NCBI RefSeq assembly: GCF_009720625.1
Contig: NZ_CP046266.1
Span: 4,101,501 to 4,165,500 of the forward strand
From: Metabacillus sediminilitoris
GTDB lineage: Bacteria > Bacillota > Bacilli > Bacillales > Bacillaceae
Direction of reading: 5' to 3'
Length of the DNA: 64,000 nucleotides
Translations under genes and position numbers: made by a program
In this document: positions 52,617 to 61,274 of the stretch, piece by piece
How positions within the stretch are numbered: the first letter of the stretch is position 1
Layout of the letters: every line of letters begins with the position of its first letter
Notes under the pieces: model-generated
Databases searched by the model: none
What the model was told of the DNA's origin: nothing
Seen by the model: only the letters and a program-made list of their open reading frames with translations

Positions 52617-53252
52617 TTATTTTATCGTAATCTCTTCCTTTATTTTTTCGAATGATTTTTCACCAATTCCAGAAACCTCCAATAGACCTTCAGGGGAAGT
52701 AAACGGTCCATTTTCCTCACGATAGGCAATAATTGCCTCAGCCTTTGATGGCCCAATTCCTGTTAAACTTTGAAGTTCATCACTCGTTGCTAAATTAATA
52801 TTTACTTTACCTTTTTCTTGTCCTTCTTCATGACCTGTCGGCAAACGAAATTGATTTGTTGTTTCTTCTCCTTTTTTGGGGATATAAATAGCCATTCCAT
52901 CTTCCAAAGGTGCAGCTAAATTAATAGCAAGTTCATCTGCATCATTAAGTAGTCCTCCGGCCAAATCAATCAGTTGATGAACTCTAGCCCCAGTTTGCAG
53001 CTCATATACACCTGGCTGCTTTATTGCACCTTTAATATCAACTACCAGCATGGAATCAGCGATATCCTTTTTGATATTTTCAGCAGGTGGATTTTCTAAT
53101 TCATTTAATACGGGCGGATCTTCTAACTCAACTTGGGGATTCATTACTTCAGACGGAGCTGAATCCGTATGAAAATAATAATAAAACCCAATGATCACGA
53201 ATAAAATGCTAGCAGTAATAATCCATTTTTTATATTTTTGATATACATCCAT
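52617..53252 (-). CDS. comEA: Competence DNA receptor ComEA
   Basis: The 211-aa protein has a short cytoplasmic end, a transmembrane helix (about 10-27), an acidic Pro-rich linker, an SLBB domain (about 70-125) and a C-terminal double helix-hairpin-helix with LTGIGPSKAEAI and VSGIGEKSFEKI that binds double-stranded DNA outside the membrane. The ATG at 53252 is 8 nt after GGAG. The gap to the divergent comER is only 89 nt, and I could not recognise a pair of ComK boxes in it. Confidence 0.94.
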   Translation of the reverse strand: MDVYQKYKKWIITASILFVIIGFYYYFHTDSAPSEVMNPQVELEDPPVLNELENPPAENIKKDIADSMLVVDIKGAIKQPGVYELQTGARVHQLIDLAGGLLNDADELAINLAAPLEDGMAIYIPKKGEETTNQFRLPTGHEEGQEKGKVNINLATSDELQSLTGIGPSKAEAIIAYREENGPFTSPEGLLEVSGIGEKSFEKIKEEITIK

Positions 53253-53341
53253 TAATAGCACTCCTTTTGGAAAAAATCATAAATTGTTTGTTTAAAACAT
53301 ATTGTGTATGAGTGAAATACATTCTAAGGAGGGGATATACT

Positions 53342-54175
53342 TTGAATGTAGGTTTTATTGGTACAGGAAATATGGGAAGAATTTTAGTTGAAGCTTTTAT
53401 CGAGTCCGGTGCAATCGGTCCCTCATTCATCTATATGACGAATCGAACACTAATGAAAGCAGAAGTAATAAATGAGATTTACCCAAAAACAAATGTAGTT
53501 GAATCAGCAGGAGAGGTAGTCAAACGTTCTGACATTATATTCATTTGTGTGAAGCCATTAGATATACACCCCCTATTAAAAAAGTTAGAACCATTATTAA
53601 CACCGAATAAATGCATTATTTCTATTACAAGTCCAATAAATGTTGATCAGTTAGAAAGGCTTGTTCATTGTCAAGTTGCAAGAGCTATACCTAGCATTAC
53701 AAATCGTGCCTTTTCAGGTGTTTCATTACTTACATTCGGGAACTCTTGTCATCAAGACACACAAAAGACAATTGAAAAACTTTTTAATAAGATTTCTAAA
53801 CCAGTTCAAATTGAAGATAATGTCACACGGGTAGCTTCTGATATTGTTAGCTGCGGCCCTGCATTCTTTAGTTTTTTACTTCAGAAATTTGTAGAAGGAG
53901 CTGTTGCGGAAACAAATATCTCCAAAGATAAAGCGGTTCTATTAGCAAGTGAAATGATCGTTGGAATGGGAAAATTACTTGAAACTGGAATTTATACTCT
54001 TCCAACCCTACAAGAAAAGGTTTGTGTGAAAGGCGGAGTAACCGGTAAAGGGATTGAAGTATTAGAAGAAGAAATTGGTGCGATGTTTAATAAGGTATAC
54101 AATGCAACACATGAAAAATACTATGAAGATATTGAAGAGGTTTCCTTACAATTTAATAAAATCACGAATAAATAA
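53342..54175 (+). CDS. comER: ComER, pyrroline-5-carboxylate reductase family
   Basis: The 277-aa protein begins MNVGFIGTGNMGRILVEAF, a Rossmann NAD(P)-binding start, and continues with the P5CR-type ITSPINVDQL and SCGPAFFSFLL. It is ComER, divergent to comEA. It is not essential for competence in B. subtilis, though sporulation effects have been reported for its homologues. The start is a TTG at 53342, 9 nt after AAGGAGG; ten in-frame upstream residues were excluded. Confidence 0.92.
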   Translation: MNVGFIGTGNMGRILVEAFIESGAIGPSFIYMTNRTLMKAEVINEIYPKTNVVESAGEVVKRSDIIFICVKPLDIHPLLKKLEPLLTPNKCIISITSPINVDQLERLVHCQVARAIPSITNRAFSGVSLLTFGNSCHQDTQKTIEKLFNKISKPVQIEDNVTRVASDIVSCGPAFFSFLLQKFVEGAVAETNISKDKAVLLASEMIVGMGKLLETGIYTLPTLQEKVCVKGGVTGKGIEVLEEEIGAMFNKVYNATHEKYYEDIEEVSLQFNKITNK

Positions 54176-54224
54176 TTCGATGGAGGAATCATATTCTCCT
54201 GCAAAGAAAATATTTTTTCAATTA

Positions 54225-54250
54225 CAGACGGTTATCCAACCGTCTGTTTT
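54225..54250 (+). terminator. Terminator of comER
   Basis: CAGACGGTT-ATCC-AACCGTCTG followed by TTTTG. Confidence 0.85.
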
Positions 54251-54261
54251 GTTATGTTATC

Positions 54262-54292
54262 AAAAAGGTGAATCATAAAAATCCACCTTTTA
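54262..54292 (-). terminator. Terminator of the yqeG-yqeM operon
   Basis: On the minus strand AAAAGGTG pairs with CACCTTTT, followed by TG. It stands just past the yqeM stop. Confidence 0.75.
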
Positions 54293-54295
54293 CTA

Positions 54296-55048
54296 TTACA
54301 TATTGTCCTTTTTCCTTGCGATAAAAAAAAGTCGCTCAGATGAAGGGGAAGGTGATGCAAATTGAAAGTCGCCGCAAACGGTTAAAACCTCAAACGATGC
54401 AGCTTCAAGCCATGACGTATATTCTTCAATTGTAAATGTTCGCTGGTAGTGAACCTCGTCATAGCGCTCGTAGACATCTTCTCGTCTTACAAAGAATGAC
54501 ATATCATGTTCAATGCTGTTAGGTTCATCCCCTAAAAAGGAATTCCAAATAAAACTAACATCTTCATCTTGGTCAGCAAACGTATGTCCAGCAAAAATAG
54601 TATGTATTTTATAGAGAGAATGAACATCAAATATGAATAAGCCTTGCTGCTTAAGTTGTTGATATACTGCCCTAAAGGTAGCTTGAACATCTTGAGCAGT
54701 CTCTAAATAATTAATTGAATCACAGCATATCGTAACAACATCAAACGGTTCAACAAATCCTCCAAGCTCTCTCATATCTTGCTGAAGAAAAAGAACTTTC
54801 GCGTTATTTTCATGGAGTTTAGACTGTGCGACCGTCAGCATATCTTCACTCAAATCTACACCTGTAATGTCCAAATCACGCTTTGCTAAACGTATGGCAA
54901 TTTCCCCTGTTCCACAACCTACATCTAACAATTTTTTGGCATCATGATAATAAGTTGAAATCGCTGCTTCAAAAAATGATACCCATTTATCATAGGGAGC
55001 ATCCTTCATAAGCTGGTCATAAATGTAGGCAAAGCCTTGATATATCAT
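54296..55048 (-). CDS. yqeM: SAM-dependent methyltransferase YqeM
   Basis: The 250-aa enzyme has class I methyltransferase motifs LLDVGCGTGEIAIRLA near residue 40, VDLSEDML and DVVTICCDSINYL. Its substrate is unknown. The start codon overlaps the rsfS stop by 4 nt (ATGA), marking it as the last gene of a tightly packed operon that begins at yqeG. Confidence 0.92.
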   Translation of the reverse strand: MIYQGFAYIYDQLMKDAPYDKWVSFFEAAISTYYHDAKKLLDVGCGTGEIAIRLAKRDLDITGVDLSEDMLTVAQSKLHENNAKVLFLQQDMRELGGFVEPFDVVTICCDSINYLETAQDVQATFRAVYQQLKQQGLFIFDVHSLYKIHTIFAGHTFADQDEDVSFIWNSFLGDEPNSIEHDMSFFVRREDVYERYDEVHYQRTFTIEEYTSWLEAASFEVLTVCGDFQFASPSPSSERLFFIARKKDNM

Positions 55049-55401
55049 TGATTTAACTCACTTGTTAAGTCTACTGAAGGAGCGTCTCCCCATAAGCGTT
55101 CAAGGTTATAATATCCTCTTTCGTCTTTATGAAAAACATGTGCGACAACATCTCCAAGGTCAATTAAAACCCAACGAGCTTCATCAAATCCTTCCATCCG
55201 TTTTACATCGATCTCCAATTCTGCTGCTTGGTCCTTAATTTCTCTTGCAATTGCTTGAACTTGTTTGTCCGAATTACCATGACAAATAAGAAAATAATCT
55301 GCAATAAGCGAAATCCCATTCATATTTAGTGCGATGACATCTACTGCTCGTTTGCTATCTGCTGCTTTTGCTACTTTTGTTAAAATATCTCTTCCATTCA
55401 T
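55045..55401 (-). CDS. rsfS: Ribosome silencing factor RsfS
   Basis: The 118-aa protein has the conserved pattern DYFLICHGNSDKQVQAIA and GEWVLIDLGDVVAHVF-like ARWVLIDLGDVVAHVF. It binds L14 and blocks subunit joining when nutrients are low. Its ATG overlaps the yqeK stop by one base (TAATG) and its stop overlaps yqeM. Confidence 0.95.
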   Translation of the reverse strand: MNGRDILTKVAKAADSKRAVDVIALNMNGISLIADYFLICHGNSDKQVQAIAREIKDQAAELEIDVKRMEGFDEARWVLIDLGDVVAHVFHKDERGYYNLERLWGDAPSVDLTSELNQ

Positions 55402-55973
55402 TAATTAGATCTTCCTCCTTTTAATATGTAAAAATTATATGTTTCAATTGTATCAGGATAAACGGCTTGATTTTTTTTCATTAAAAATTGAATGGTATTT
55501 TGCAGTGATTTTAGTAATGCTTTATCAAGATTCGTTTGTGCTAATTCCCGAACCTCTTCAACACCTGGGAAATGCCTTCCTGGCTCAATATAATCTGCCA
55601 CATAAATAATTTTCTCGAGCAATGCCATATTTGGTCTGCCAGAAGTATGATATTTAATAGCACCTAAAACATCTTGGTCGGTAATTCCAACTTCTTTTTC
55701 AACTAAATAAGCTCCAACTGGGGCATGCCATAGTTCACTGTTATAATCTAATAATTGTATCGGCATTTTTTGATCGATAATAATTTGTTTCATTTCATCT
55801 TTCGGTCTAAATTTTGCATAGTCATGAAAAATTGCGGCAATTTCCGCTTTTTTCGGATCTTCCCCATATTTTTGCGCCAATTGAATCGCTGTCTCCATAA
55901 CACCTATTGTATGAAGATATCGATGTTCAGTGATCTGCTTCTCTACAATCTTTAAAGCTGTTTCACGTTCCAT
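55401..55973 (-). CDS. yqeK: HD-domain phosphohydrolase YqeK (Ap4A hydrolase type)
   Basis: This 190-aa HD protein has the metal motif [10 protein letters not shown] and an N-terminal [13 protein letters not shown]. YqeK proteins are symmetrical diadenosine tetraphosphatases that cleave Ap4A to ADP. The start overlaps the nadD end by 11 nt. Position between nadD and rsfS is conserved in bacilli. Confidence 0.93.
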   Translation of the reverse strand: MERETALKIVEKQITEHRYLHTIGVMETAIQLAQKYGEDPKKAEIAAIFHDYAKFRPKDEMKQIIIDQKMPIQLLDYNSELWHAPVGAYLVEKEVGITDQDVLGAIKYHTSGRPNMALLEKIIYVADYIEPGRHFPGVEEVRELAQTNLDKALLKSLQNTIQFLMKKNQAVYPDTIETYNFYILKGGRSN

Positions 55974-56535
55974 ATAAGTGATTCTCCTCTATATATCTTT
56001 TCACATCTTCAGGCAAAAGATAAGCTGTATTCTCTTTTTCTTTTAACCTTTTTCTAAGCATGGTCGAAGAAACATCAAACTGAGGTATTTCAACCTCAAT
56101 GACAGGATATTTCGTTGTTGTTTTATATCCTGGACGTTTGACACCAACAAACGTTACAAGCTCTACAACTTCTTCAACCTTGTGCCACTTTGGTAAATAC
56201 TCAATCATATCTGCACCTATAATAAAATAAAAAGAATAGGTAGGAAATTGTTCACGTAATATACGCAGTGTATCATATGTAAAGGAAGGACCTTCTCGAT
56301 CTAATTCAATTTGTTCAATTTTAAAATGTGCTTGATCATGGATAGCTAGCTTTATCATATTAAGCCGATGCTTACTATCTGTAAAGTGCTCGTCCTGCTT
56401 GTGAGGAGGAATTTGATTAGGTATAAACCATATCTCAGATAATTGCATCGCATGTCGGACCTCACTTGCAATTAATAGATGGCCAAAATGAGGCGGATCA
56501 AATGTTCCACCAAGTATCCCGATTTTTTTAGACAT
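55963..56535 (-). CDS. nadD: Nicotinate-nucleotide adenylyltransferase NadD
   Basis: The 190-aa enzyme makes deamido-NAD from nicotinate mononucleotide and ATP. It has the nucleotidyltransferase motif [11 protein letters not shown] at about residues 8-18 and the C-terminal [13 protein letters not shown] [10 protein letters not shown]. The frame is open 28 residues further, but the ATG at 56535 has GAGGG and fits the family. Its end overlaps yqeK. Confidence 0.95.
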   Translation of the reverse strand: MSKKIGILGGTFDPPHFGHLLIASEVRHAMQLSEIWFIPNQIPPHKQDEHFTDSKHRLNMIKLAIHDQAHFKIEQIELDREGPSFTYDTLRILREQFPTYSFYFIIGADMIEYLPKWHKVEEVVELVTFVGVKRPGYKTTTKYPVIEVEIPQFDVSSTMLRKRLKEKENTAYLLPEDVKRYIEENHLYGT

Positions 56536-56554
56536 TCTATCCCTCACATTTCCA

Positions 56555-56848
56555 TTAATTAGGTAATCGAAGCTTTTTATTTTCCTTTGATTCTTTATAT
56601 AAAACAATTGTATTACCAATCACTTGAACAAGCTCTGCACCTGTACCTTTAACTAATTCGTCTGCCACTGTGTCTTTGTCATCTTCGCAATTTTGTAAAA
56701 TAGATACTTTAAATAACTCACGAGCTTCTAATGCATCTGAAATTTGCTTAATCATATTTTCATTCACTCCACCTTTTCCAACTTGAAAAATTGGATTTAG
56801 ATGATGTGCCTCTGAACGTAAAAAACGTTTTTGTTTACCTGTTAACAT
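56555..56848 (-). CDS. yqeI: RNA-binding CRM-domain protein YqeI (YhbY family)
   Basis: The 97-aa product begins [19 protein letters not shown] and carries the CRM motif [11 protein letters not shown], as in E. coli YhbY, which associates with pre-50S particles. The ATG follows AGGAGG by 6 nt and overlaps the aroE end by 7 nt. The longer open frame upstream was rejected. Confidence 0.94.
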   Translation of the reverse strand: MLTGKQKRFLRSEAHHLNPIFQVGKGGVNENMIKQISDALEARELFKVSILQNCEDDKDTVADELVKGTGAELVQVIGNTIVLYKESKENKKLRLPN

Positions 56849-57684
56849 TGTGTACCTCCTAGTTTGTCGTAGACTATCGATGACATTCTTTTTGCAGATG
56901 GTTTTTGTTTCGTCCATAACTCGAATGCTAGTACTGCTTGATAAACAAACATCCCAACACCCTCAAGAATGGTTAACCCTAACTCTTCTGCTTCCTTCAA
57001 AAATGTAGTTTTAATAGGGTTGTAAACAATATCACTGACAATTGCTGATGGTTTTGCATTTTTTAATGATAATGGTGTATCTGTAATATTTGGATGCATC
57101 CCAACTGCCGTTGTCTGAATAATGATATCGTAGTTCTTTAAGTTTAGCTCCGCCATTTCAATCGATCGTGCACTGCTATTATTTTCATAAGGACATTGCT
57201 TTATCAATTCCTCTGCTTTTGCAACAGTTCGATTGCAAAGATCAATATCCATACATCCTTGGTAAGCTAATGTATAATAAATACCCTTTGCTGCACCACC
57301 TGCACCGATGATTAGCATTCGATTATCTTGCAGCGGCTTTTTTAATACATTTGTTAATGATTCGATATATCCATTTCCATCTGTATTATGGCCAATTAAA
57401 CGGCCTTCTTCATTAACGACTGTATTTACTGCACCAACAATCTTTGCCGTTTCATCGAGCTCGTCCAAAAATGGAATGATATTAACTTTATGAGGGATTG
57501 TGACATTAAATCCCTTCACCCCCAAGACTTTAAGTGCATGTACTGAATCTTTTAAATGATTTGGTTCAACGTGAAAAGCATGATAATATCCATCAAGATT
57601 CATTTCCTTAAAGGCATCATTATGGATATCCGGTGACATTGAATGTTTAATTGGAGATCCTATCACGCCATATAAATTCCCCAT
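56842..57684 (-). CDS. aroE: Shikimate dehydrogenase
   Basis: The 280-aa NADP-dependent enzyme converts 3-dehydroshikimate to shikimate. It has the substrate-binding N-terminal IGSPIKHSMSP, the catalytic lysine in NVTIPHKV and the nucleotide-binding GAGGAAKGI with NRT. It is AroE in general nomenclature and aroD in older B. subtilis usage. It is linked to yqeH and yqeI in one operon. Confidence 0.95.
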   Translation of the reverse strand: MGNLYGVIGSPIKHSMSPDIHNDAFKEMNLDGYYHAFHVEPNHLKDSVHALKVLGVKGFNVTIPHKVNIIPFLDELDETAKIVGAVNTVVNEEGRLIGHNTDGNGYIESLTNVLKKPLQDNRMLIIGAGGAAKGIYYTLAYQGCMDIDLCNRTVAKAEELIKQCPYENNSSARSIEMAELNLKNYDIIIQTTAVGMHPNITDTPLSLKNAKPSAIVSDIVYNPIKTTFLKEAEELGLTILEGVGMFVYQAVLAFELWTKQKPSAKRMSSIVYDKLGGTQC

Positions 57685-57703
57685 TTACTTTCCCTCTCTC
57701 TAT

Positions 57704-58810
57704 CTAAATTAACGATTTTCTAATTGTTACGTTTACACCCTGAGGTGCAAATGCAACGATTTTTTTACCAGGATTATTAATTGTAATCCAGCCTAAACCA
57801 GAAAAAACAACATCAGTTTTCCCTTCTTTGATCGTAAATTCATGAGGTATTAGTTTAGGAAAGGTATCAACATCTTCTTTTCTTGGCGGATGTAGTAATT
57901 CTCCAACATGCTTTTCATATAATGAGTCTGCATTCTCTCGCTTTGTTCTATGGATCATCAATTCGTTTGGAATGTAACAAACGAAAGATTCTCTGCCACC
58001 ATCAACATAATCAAAACGAGCAAGTCCGCCAAAATATAGAGTTTGATTCTCATTTAATTGAAATACCTTTGGTTTTAATTCTTTTTTTGGACTTAGCAGT
58101 TTTAAATCATTTTTATCAACAAAATGGGCCATTTGATGATGATTAATAATTCCTGGAGTATCATAAAGTGAAGCCCCATTTTCAAGCGGAATCTCAATTA
58201 AATCCAAGGTTGTACCAGGGTAATGAGAGGTTGTGATGACATCATTAACACCAGCTACTTCTTTTATCATACGATTGATGAATGTAGACTTTCCAACATT
58301 GGTACACCCTACTACGTATACATCCTGTCCATTACGATACGTATCAATTAGCTCTGCAACTTCCCTTATACCATGACCTTTTGCTGAACTAACTAAACAA
58401 ACATCAATTGGTTTTAAACCTAACTCTTTTGCTTCTCTCTTCATCCAATTGATAAGCTTTTGATGTTTGACTGATTTAGGTAAGATATCACTTTTATTTC
58501 CGATTAATAAAATTGGATTTCCACCTACAAAACGCTGAATTCCTTGAAGCCAGCTACCGTTAAAATCAAAAATATCTACAATCTTAACGATTAATCCTTT
58601 CGTTTCACCAATACCATGGAGTATTTTTAAGAAATCATCATCTGTTAAAGAAACATCCTGTATTTCATTGTAATTTTTTAATCGAAAGCAGCGCTGGCAT
58701 ATAATATCTTCTTTTGCTAATGCACTTTCAGGGGCAAAACCTAATTTTTCAGGGTCATTTGTTTGAATCGTAACTCCACACCCTATACATGAAAATTGCT
58801 GTTCTGACAC
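57704..58810 (-). CDS. yqeH: Circularly permuted ribosome-assembly GTPase YqeH
   Basis: The 368-aa protein has an N-terminal zinc finger (CIGC and CQRC) and a GTPase domain with permuted motif order: G4 GNKSD (about residues 104-108) precedes G1 GCTNVGKSTF (about 166-175) and G3 DTPG. A C-terminal TRAP-like RNA-binding domain follows. YqeH is required for 30S assembly. It starts 4 nt after the yqeG stop. Confidence 0.95.
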   Translation of the reverse strand: MSEQQFSCIGCGVTIQTNDPEKLGFAPESALAKEDIICQRCFRLKNYNEIQDVSLTDDDFLKILHGIGETKGLIVKIVDIFDFNGSWLQGIQRFVGGNPILLIGNKSDILPKSVKHQKLINWMKREAKELGLKPIDVCLVSSAKGHGIREVAELIDTYRNGQDVYVVGCTNVGKSTFINRMIKEVAGVNDVITTSHYPGTTLDLIEIPLENGASLYDTPGIINHHQMAHFVDKNDLKLLSPKKELKPKVFQLNENQTLYFGGLARFDYVDGGRESFVCYIPNELMIHRTKRENADSLYEKHVGELLHPPRKEDVDTFPKLIPHEFTIKEGKTDVVFSGLGWITINNPGKKIVAFAPQGVNVTIRKSLI

Positions 58811-58814
58811 GATT

Positions 58815-59330
58815 TTATTCCTCCCACTGAATCATCCCTTTTCGTTTTAAGCTTTCCATAATTCTCCGTTCAATTTTCCGATTAATCCTAGTGAAAAACC
58901 CGTCTGTCGAAGCTACAGGAACTACTAATATCGTCTGAAAGCCGCTGCGATTTCCACCTAACACATCTGTTAGTAGTTGATCACCAATCACAACAACTTC
59001 TTCTTTTTTTAAGTTCATGTTTTTTACAGCTTTTAAAAATGCTTTTCCCATTGGTTTTCTAGCCTTGTGTATAAATGGAATATTTAAAGGGTCAGAAAAA
59101 GCCTTTACTCTTCTCTCATTATTATTAGAAACAATGGTAATATCGATTCCTTGTTCCTTTACATCTTTAAACCACTCCACCAATTGTGGTGTTGCATTTG
59201 GACGGTCCCATTCAACAAGTGTGTTATCTAAATCTGTAATGATTCCTTTTATTCCACTCTCTTTTAATTTTTCAGGTGATATATGAAAGATACTTTTCAC
59301 ATAATCTCCAGGTAAAAATTGTTGTAGCAT
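58815..59330 (-). CDS. yqeG: HAD-family phosphatase YqeG
   Basis: The 171-aa HAD IIIA phosphatase has the nucleophile motif DLDNTLVEWD and the acidic motif IGDQLLTDVLGGNR. Substrate is unproven; fungal and plant relatives act on phosphatidylglycerophosphate. It is the first gene of the yqeG-yqeM operon. GAGGTG lies 9 nt before the ATG. Confidence 0.92.
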   Translation of the reverse strand: MLQQFLPGDYVKSIFHISPEKLKESGIKGIITDLDNTLVEWDRPNATPQLVEWFKDVKEQGIDITIVSNNNERRVKAFSDPLNIPFIHKARKPMGKAFLKAVKNMNLKKEEVVVIGDQLLTDVLGGNRSGFQTILVVPVASTDGFFTRINRKIERRIMESLKRKGMIQWEE

Positions 59331-59476
59331 GAGTTTAACACCTCATTATTCATTTTTTAGCCAACTTACATCATAACCAATTTATTGTATACTTTCAAAA
59401 GAAACTTATAGTATATGCAGAACAGATTCAATAAATCATTAAAAGTTTTCGACAGCATTCGAGAACCTTCAACAGT

Positions 59477-59575
59477 TGTGGATAATATTATACACATTAT
59501 CCACCCCAGTAAATCTTACTTTTCACACCTTATAAACAATATACCCACAACTTATCCACTAACATCTGTGGATAA
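59477..59575. promoter_or_regulatory. DnaA-box cluster upstream of sda
   Basis: Five 9-mers match the DnaA box TTATNCACA or its complement: TGTGGATAA (59477-59485), TTATACACA (59488-59496), TTATCCACC (59497-59505), TTATCCACT (59552-59560) and TGTGGATAA (59567-59575). Three are perfect; two differ at the last base. They end 8 nt before the sda -35. DnaA activates sda when replication is perturbed in B. subtilis. Confidence 0.92.
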
Positions 59576-59583
59576 CAGAACGG

Positions 59584-59612
59584 TTGTTCTCTTTCATTAT
59601 TCATGTTAGATT
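59584..59612 (+). promoter_or_regulatory. sda promoter with extended -10
   Basis: TTGTTC (59584-59589), 17 nt, TAGATT (59607-59612) preceded by TGT, an extended -10. It lies directly after the DnaA boxes. Confidence 0.7.
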
Positions 59613-59693
59613 TAAATCAATAACAAAATATAACATATTTAGGAAATCCTTAATAAAAAACTGTTAGGAGGTGTTGAGCCATTTTTGGCCATC

Positions 59694-59837
59694 ATGATGC
59701 GAAAACTTTCTGACGAATTATTAATCGAATCTTATTTTAAAGCTACAGAAATGAATTTAAATGACGAATTTATTGAGCTTATCACAAAGGAAATTAAACG
59801 CAGATCTTTAGGACATATGTTGAAAGTTTCTTCTTAA
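59694..59837 (+). CDS. sda: Sporulation checkpoint inhibitor Sda
   Basis: The 47-aa antiparallel helical hairpin reads [19 protein letters not shown], then [20 protein letters not shown], nearly identical in outline to B. subtilis Sda, which binds and inhibits sensor kinase KinA when DNA replication is blocked. Start choice is open: ATG at 59694, ATG at 59697, or TTG at 59685 (13 nt from AGGAGG). The good AGGAGG at 59666-59671 is 22 nt from the ATG, with a GCCA-TTTT-TGGC hairpin between. Confidence 0.95.
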   Translation: MMRKLSDELLIESYFKATEMNLNDEFIELITKEIKRRSLGHMLKVSS

Positions 59838-59844
59838 CTTATTC

Positions 59845-59866
59845 GCCGTCTAACGGCTTTTTTTTA
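59845..59866 (+). terminator. Terminator of sda
   Basis: GCCG-TCTAA-CGGC followed by a run of T. Confidence 0.85.
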
Positions 59867-59995
59867 TTCCTAAAAACACCCATACAGCTTATTAAACAGA
59901 TATTGTTTTTTAGTATTTCCGGTAATACGTATATGTATCAACTAATTAATGAATGTTATTATATCATTTGTTAACGCTCACCACTAGAAATAATG

Positions 59996-60024
59996 TGAGG
60001 CTGCCTGTTGGTCAGCCTCATTTA
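59996..60024. terminator. Hairpin after the 51-aa peptide gene
   Basis: TGAGGCTG (59996-60003) pairs with CAGCCTCA (60013-60020). It is 8 nt past the stop of the minus-strand gene, but the T-rich tail is on the plus strand. From 59867 to 59995 nothing else was seen. Confidence 0.55.
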
Positions 60025-60028
60025 TCTT

Positions 60029-60184
60029 TTAACGATAATGGTTATAGTAATAGTATCCTCCTCCAATTACGAGCAGCAAAATTAACAACACCACAATAAA
60101 TGCATACCAATACCCGTAACCTAAACTTCCGTATGTTGGATAATATGGGTATGGTCCTGGACCATAAGGTGAATAGCAAGACAT
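60029..60184 (-). CDS. Small Tyr/Gly/Pro-rich single-helix membrane peptide, possibly spore-related
   Basis: This 51-aa product, too short for usual cut-offs, starts MSCYSPYGPGPYPYYP, continues TYGSLGYGYWYAF, has one helix IVVLLILLLVIGGG and ends YYYYNHYR. Fourteen of 51 residues are tyrosine. The ATG is 9 nt after AAGGAGG. The FIVVLLILLLVIG core resembles the YjcZ-type small spore proteins (FALIVVLFILL), and the tyrosines recall coat peptides, so a spore role is plausible. Location between sda and sigK supports this only weakly. No promoter was recognised in 60185-60399. Confidence 0.7.
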   Translation of the reverse strand: MSCYSPYGPGPYPYYPTYGSLGYGYWYAFIVVLLILLLVIGGGYYYYNHYR

Positions 60185-60399
60185 TGGGTCAATCCTCCTT
60201 ATTTTTTAATATATAAATATGTATATTCCCATATAAACGTATAGGCTTATAACCTCTTTTCGGTTCTATCACTAAAACTTCATATAAAAATACTGTTGAA
60301 TGATATCTTCTTTCACTGTACAGGCACAAACCAGCACCTTCACACATAAACATGACGTATAGGCATTTGCCTACATAAAGTCTAAGTGGAGGTGGAGGT

Positions 60400-61122
60400 A
60401 TGTCAGGTCTCTTAACAGCACTAGGTTTTTTCGTAAAAGAATTAGTTTTCTTAGTATCTTATGTAAAAAACAATGCCTTCCCACAGCCTTTGTCTGCATC
60501 TGATGAGAAGAAATATTTACACCTTATGTCAGAGGGTGATGAGTATGCGAGAAACTTATTAATAGAGCATAATTTGCGACTCGTTGCCCATATCGTGAAA
60601 AAATTTGAAAACACTGGGGAAGACTCCGAAGATCTTATTTCAATTGGTACTATAGGATTGATTAAAGCAATTGAAAGCTATTCACAAGGAAAGGGAACAA
60701 AACTCGCAACATATGCAGCGCGTTGTATCGAAAACGAAATTCTTATGCACTTACGAGCTCTTAAGAAAACAAAGAAGGATGTCTCACTACATGATCCTAT
60801 CGGTCAAGATAAAGAAGGAAATGAAATTAGTTTAATTGATGTATTGAAATCTGAAAATGAAGATGTCATTGAAACAATCCAACTAAATATGGAACTGGAA
60901 AAGGTGAAGGAATACATCGATATTTTGGATGGAAGAGAAAAAGAAGTGATCGTTGGACGTTTTGGTCTTGATCTAAAAAAGGAAAAAACACAGCGGGAAA
61001 TCGCAAAAGAATTAGGGATCTCTAGGAGTTATGTTTCTCGGATAGAAAAACGGGCTCTCATGAAGATGTTTCATGAATTTTATCGGGCTGAAAAAGAAAA
61101 ACGTAATCGGAAAAAGGAATAA
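60400..61122 (+). CDS. sigK: Sporulation sigma factor SigK precursor (uninterrupted)
   Basis: The 240-aa protein is pro-SigK. A membrane-associating pro-sequence (about residues 1-20, [19 protein letters not shown]) is removed by SpoIVFB. Regions 2 ([37 protein letters not shown] in part) and 4 ([22 protein letters not shown]) follow. In B. subtilis the gene is split by the skin element; here it is continuous. The ATG is 7 nt after GGAGG. A 14-bp palindrome TAGGCATTTGCCTA (60360-60373) lies in its leader. Confidence 0.97.
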   Translation: MSGLLTALGFFVKELVFLVSYVKNNAFPQPLSASDEKKYLHLMSEGDEYARNLLIEHNLRLVAHIVKKFENTGEDSEDLISIGTIGLIKAIESYSQGKGTKLATYAARCIENEILMHLRALKKTKKDVSLHDPIGQDKEGNEISLIDVLKSENEDVIETIQLNMELEKVKEYIDILDGREKEVIVGRFGLDLKKEKTQREIAKELGISRSYVSRIEKRALMKMFHEFYRAEKEKRNRKKE

Positions 61123-61126
61123 CCTA

Positions 61127-61157
61127 AGAGAAGAGTGCTGGGCACTCTTCTCTTTTT
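61127..61157 (+). terminator. Terminator of sigK
   Basis: AGAGAAGAGTGC/GCACTCTTCTCT, 3-nt loop, then TTTT. It may also end the minus-strand small-ORF operon. Confidence 0.88.
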
Positions 61158-61187
61158 GTCTAAAGAATTTTTCTTTTCCGTGTTTAG

Positions 61188-61241
61188 CTAGGCAGTATCC
61201 TTCTCCACAATTAAATGTAATAATAATTCAATTTTCAACAT
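61188..61241 (-). CDS. 17-codon ORF downstream of yrzI (possible Rae1-type cleavage target)
   Basis: The peptide is MLKIELLLHLIVEKDTA. The ATG at 61241 is 8 nt after a perfect AGGAGG, which itself lies 18-23 nt after the yrzI stop. The peptide is hydrophobic then charged. Codons 13-14 are GAG-AAG (Glu-Lys). As I recall, the B. subtilis yrzI transcript also carries a 17-codon ORF (S1025) in which the ribosome-associated nuclease Rae1 cuts between a Glu and a Lys codon. That parallel is from memory. The strong ribosome site is direct evidence that it is translated. Confidence 0.55.
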   Translation of the reverse strand: MLKIELLLHLIVEKDTA

Positions 61242-61274
61242 TGTCATCGCCTCCTATTATTTTTGTCATAACCA

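Noticed and set aside
59415..59609. 64-codon plus-strand frame covering the DnaA boxes
   Set aside because: No ribosome site, and it overlaps the DnaA-box cluster and the sda promoter.
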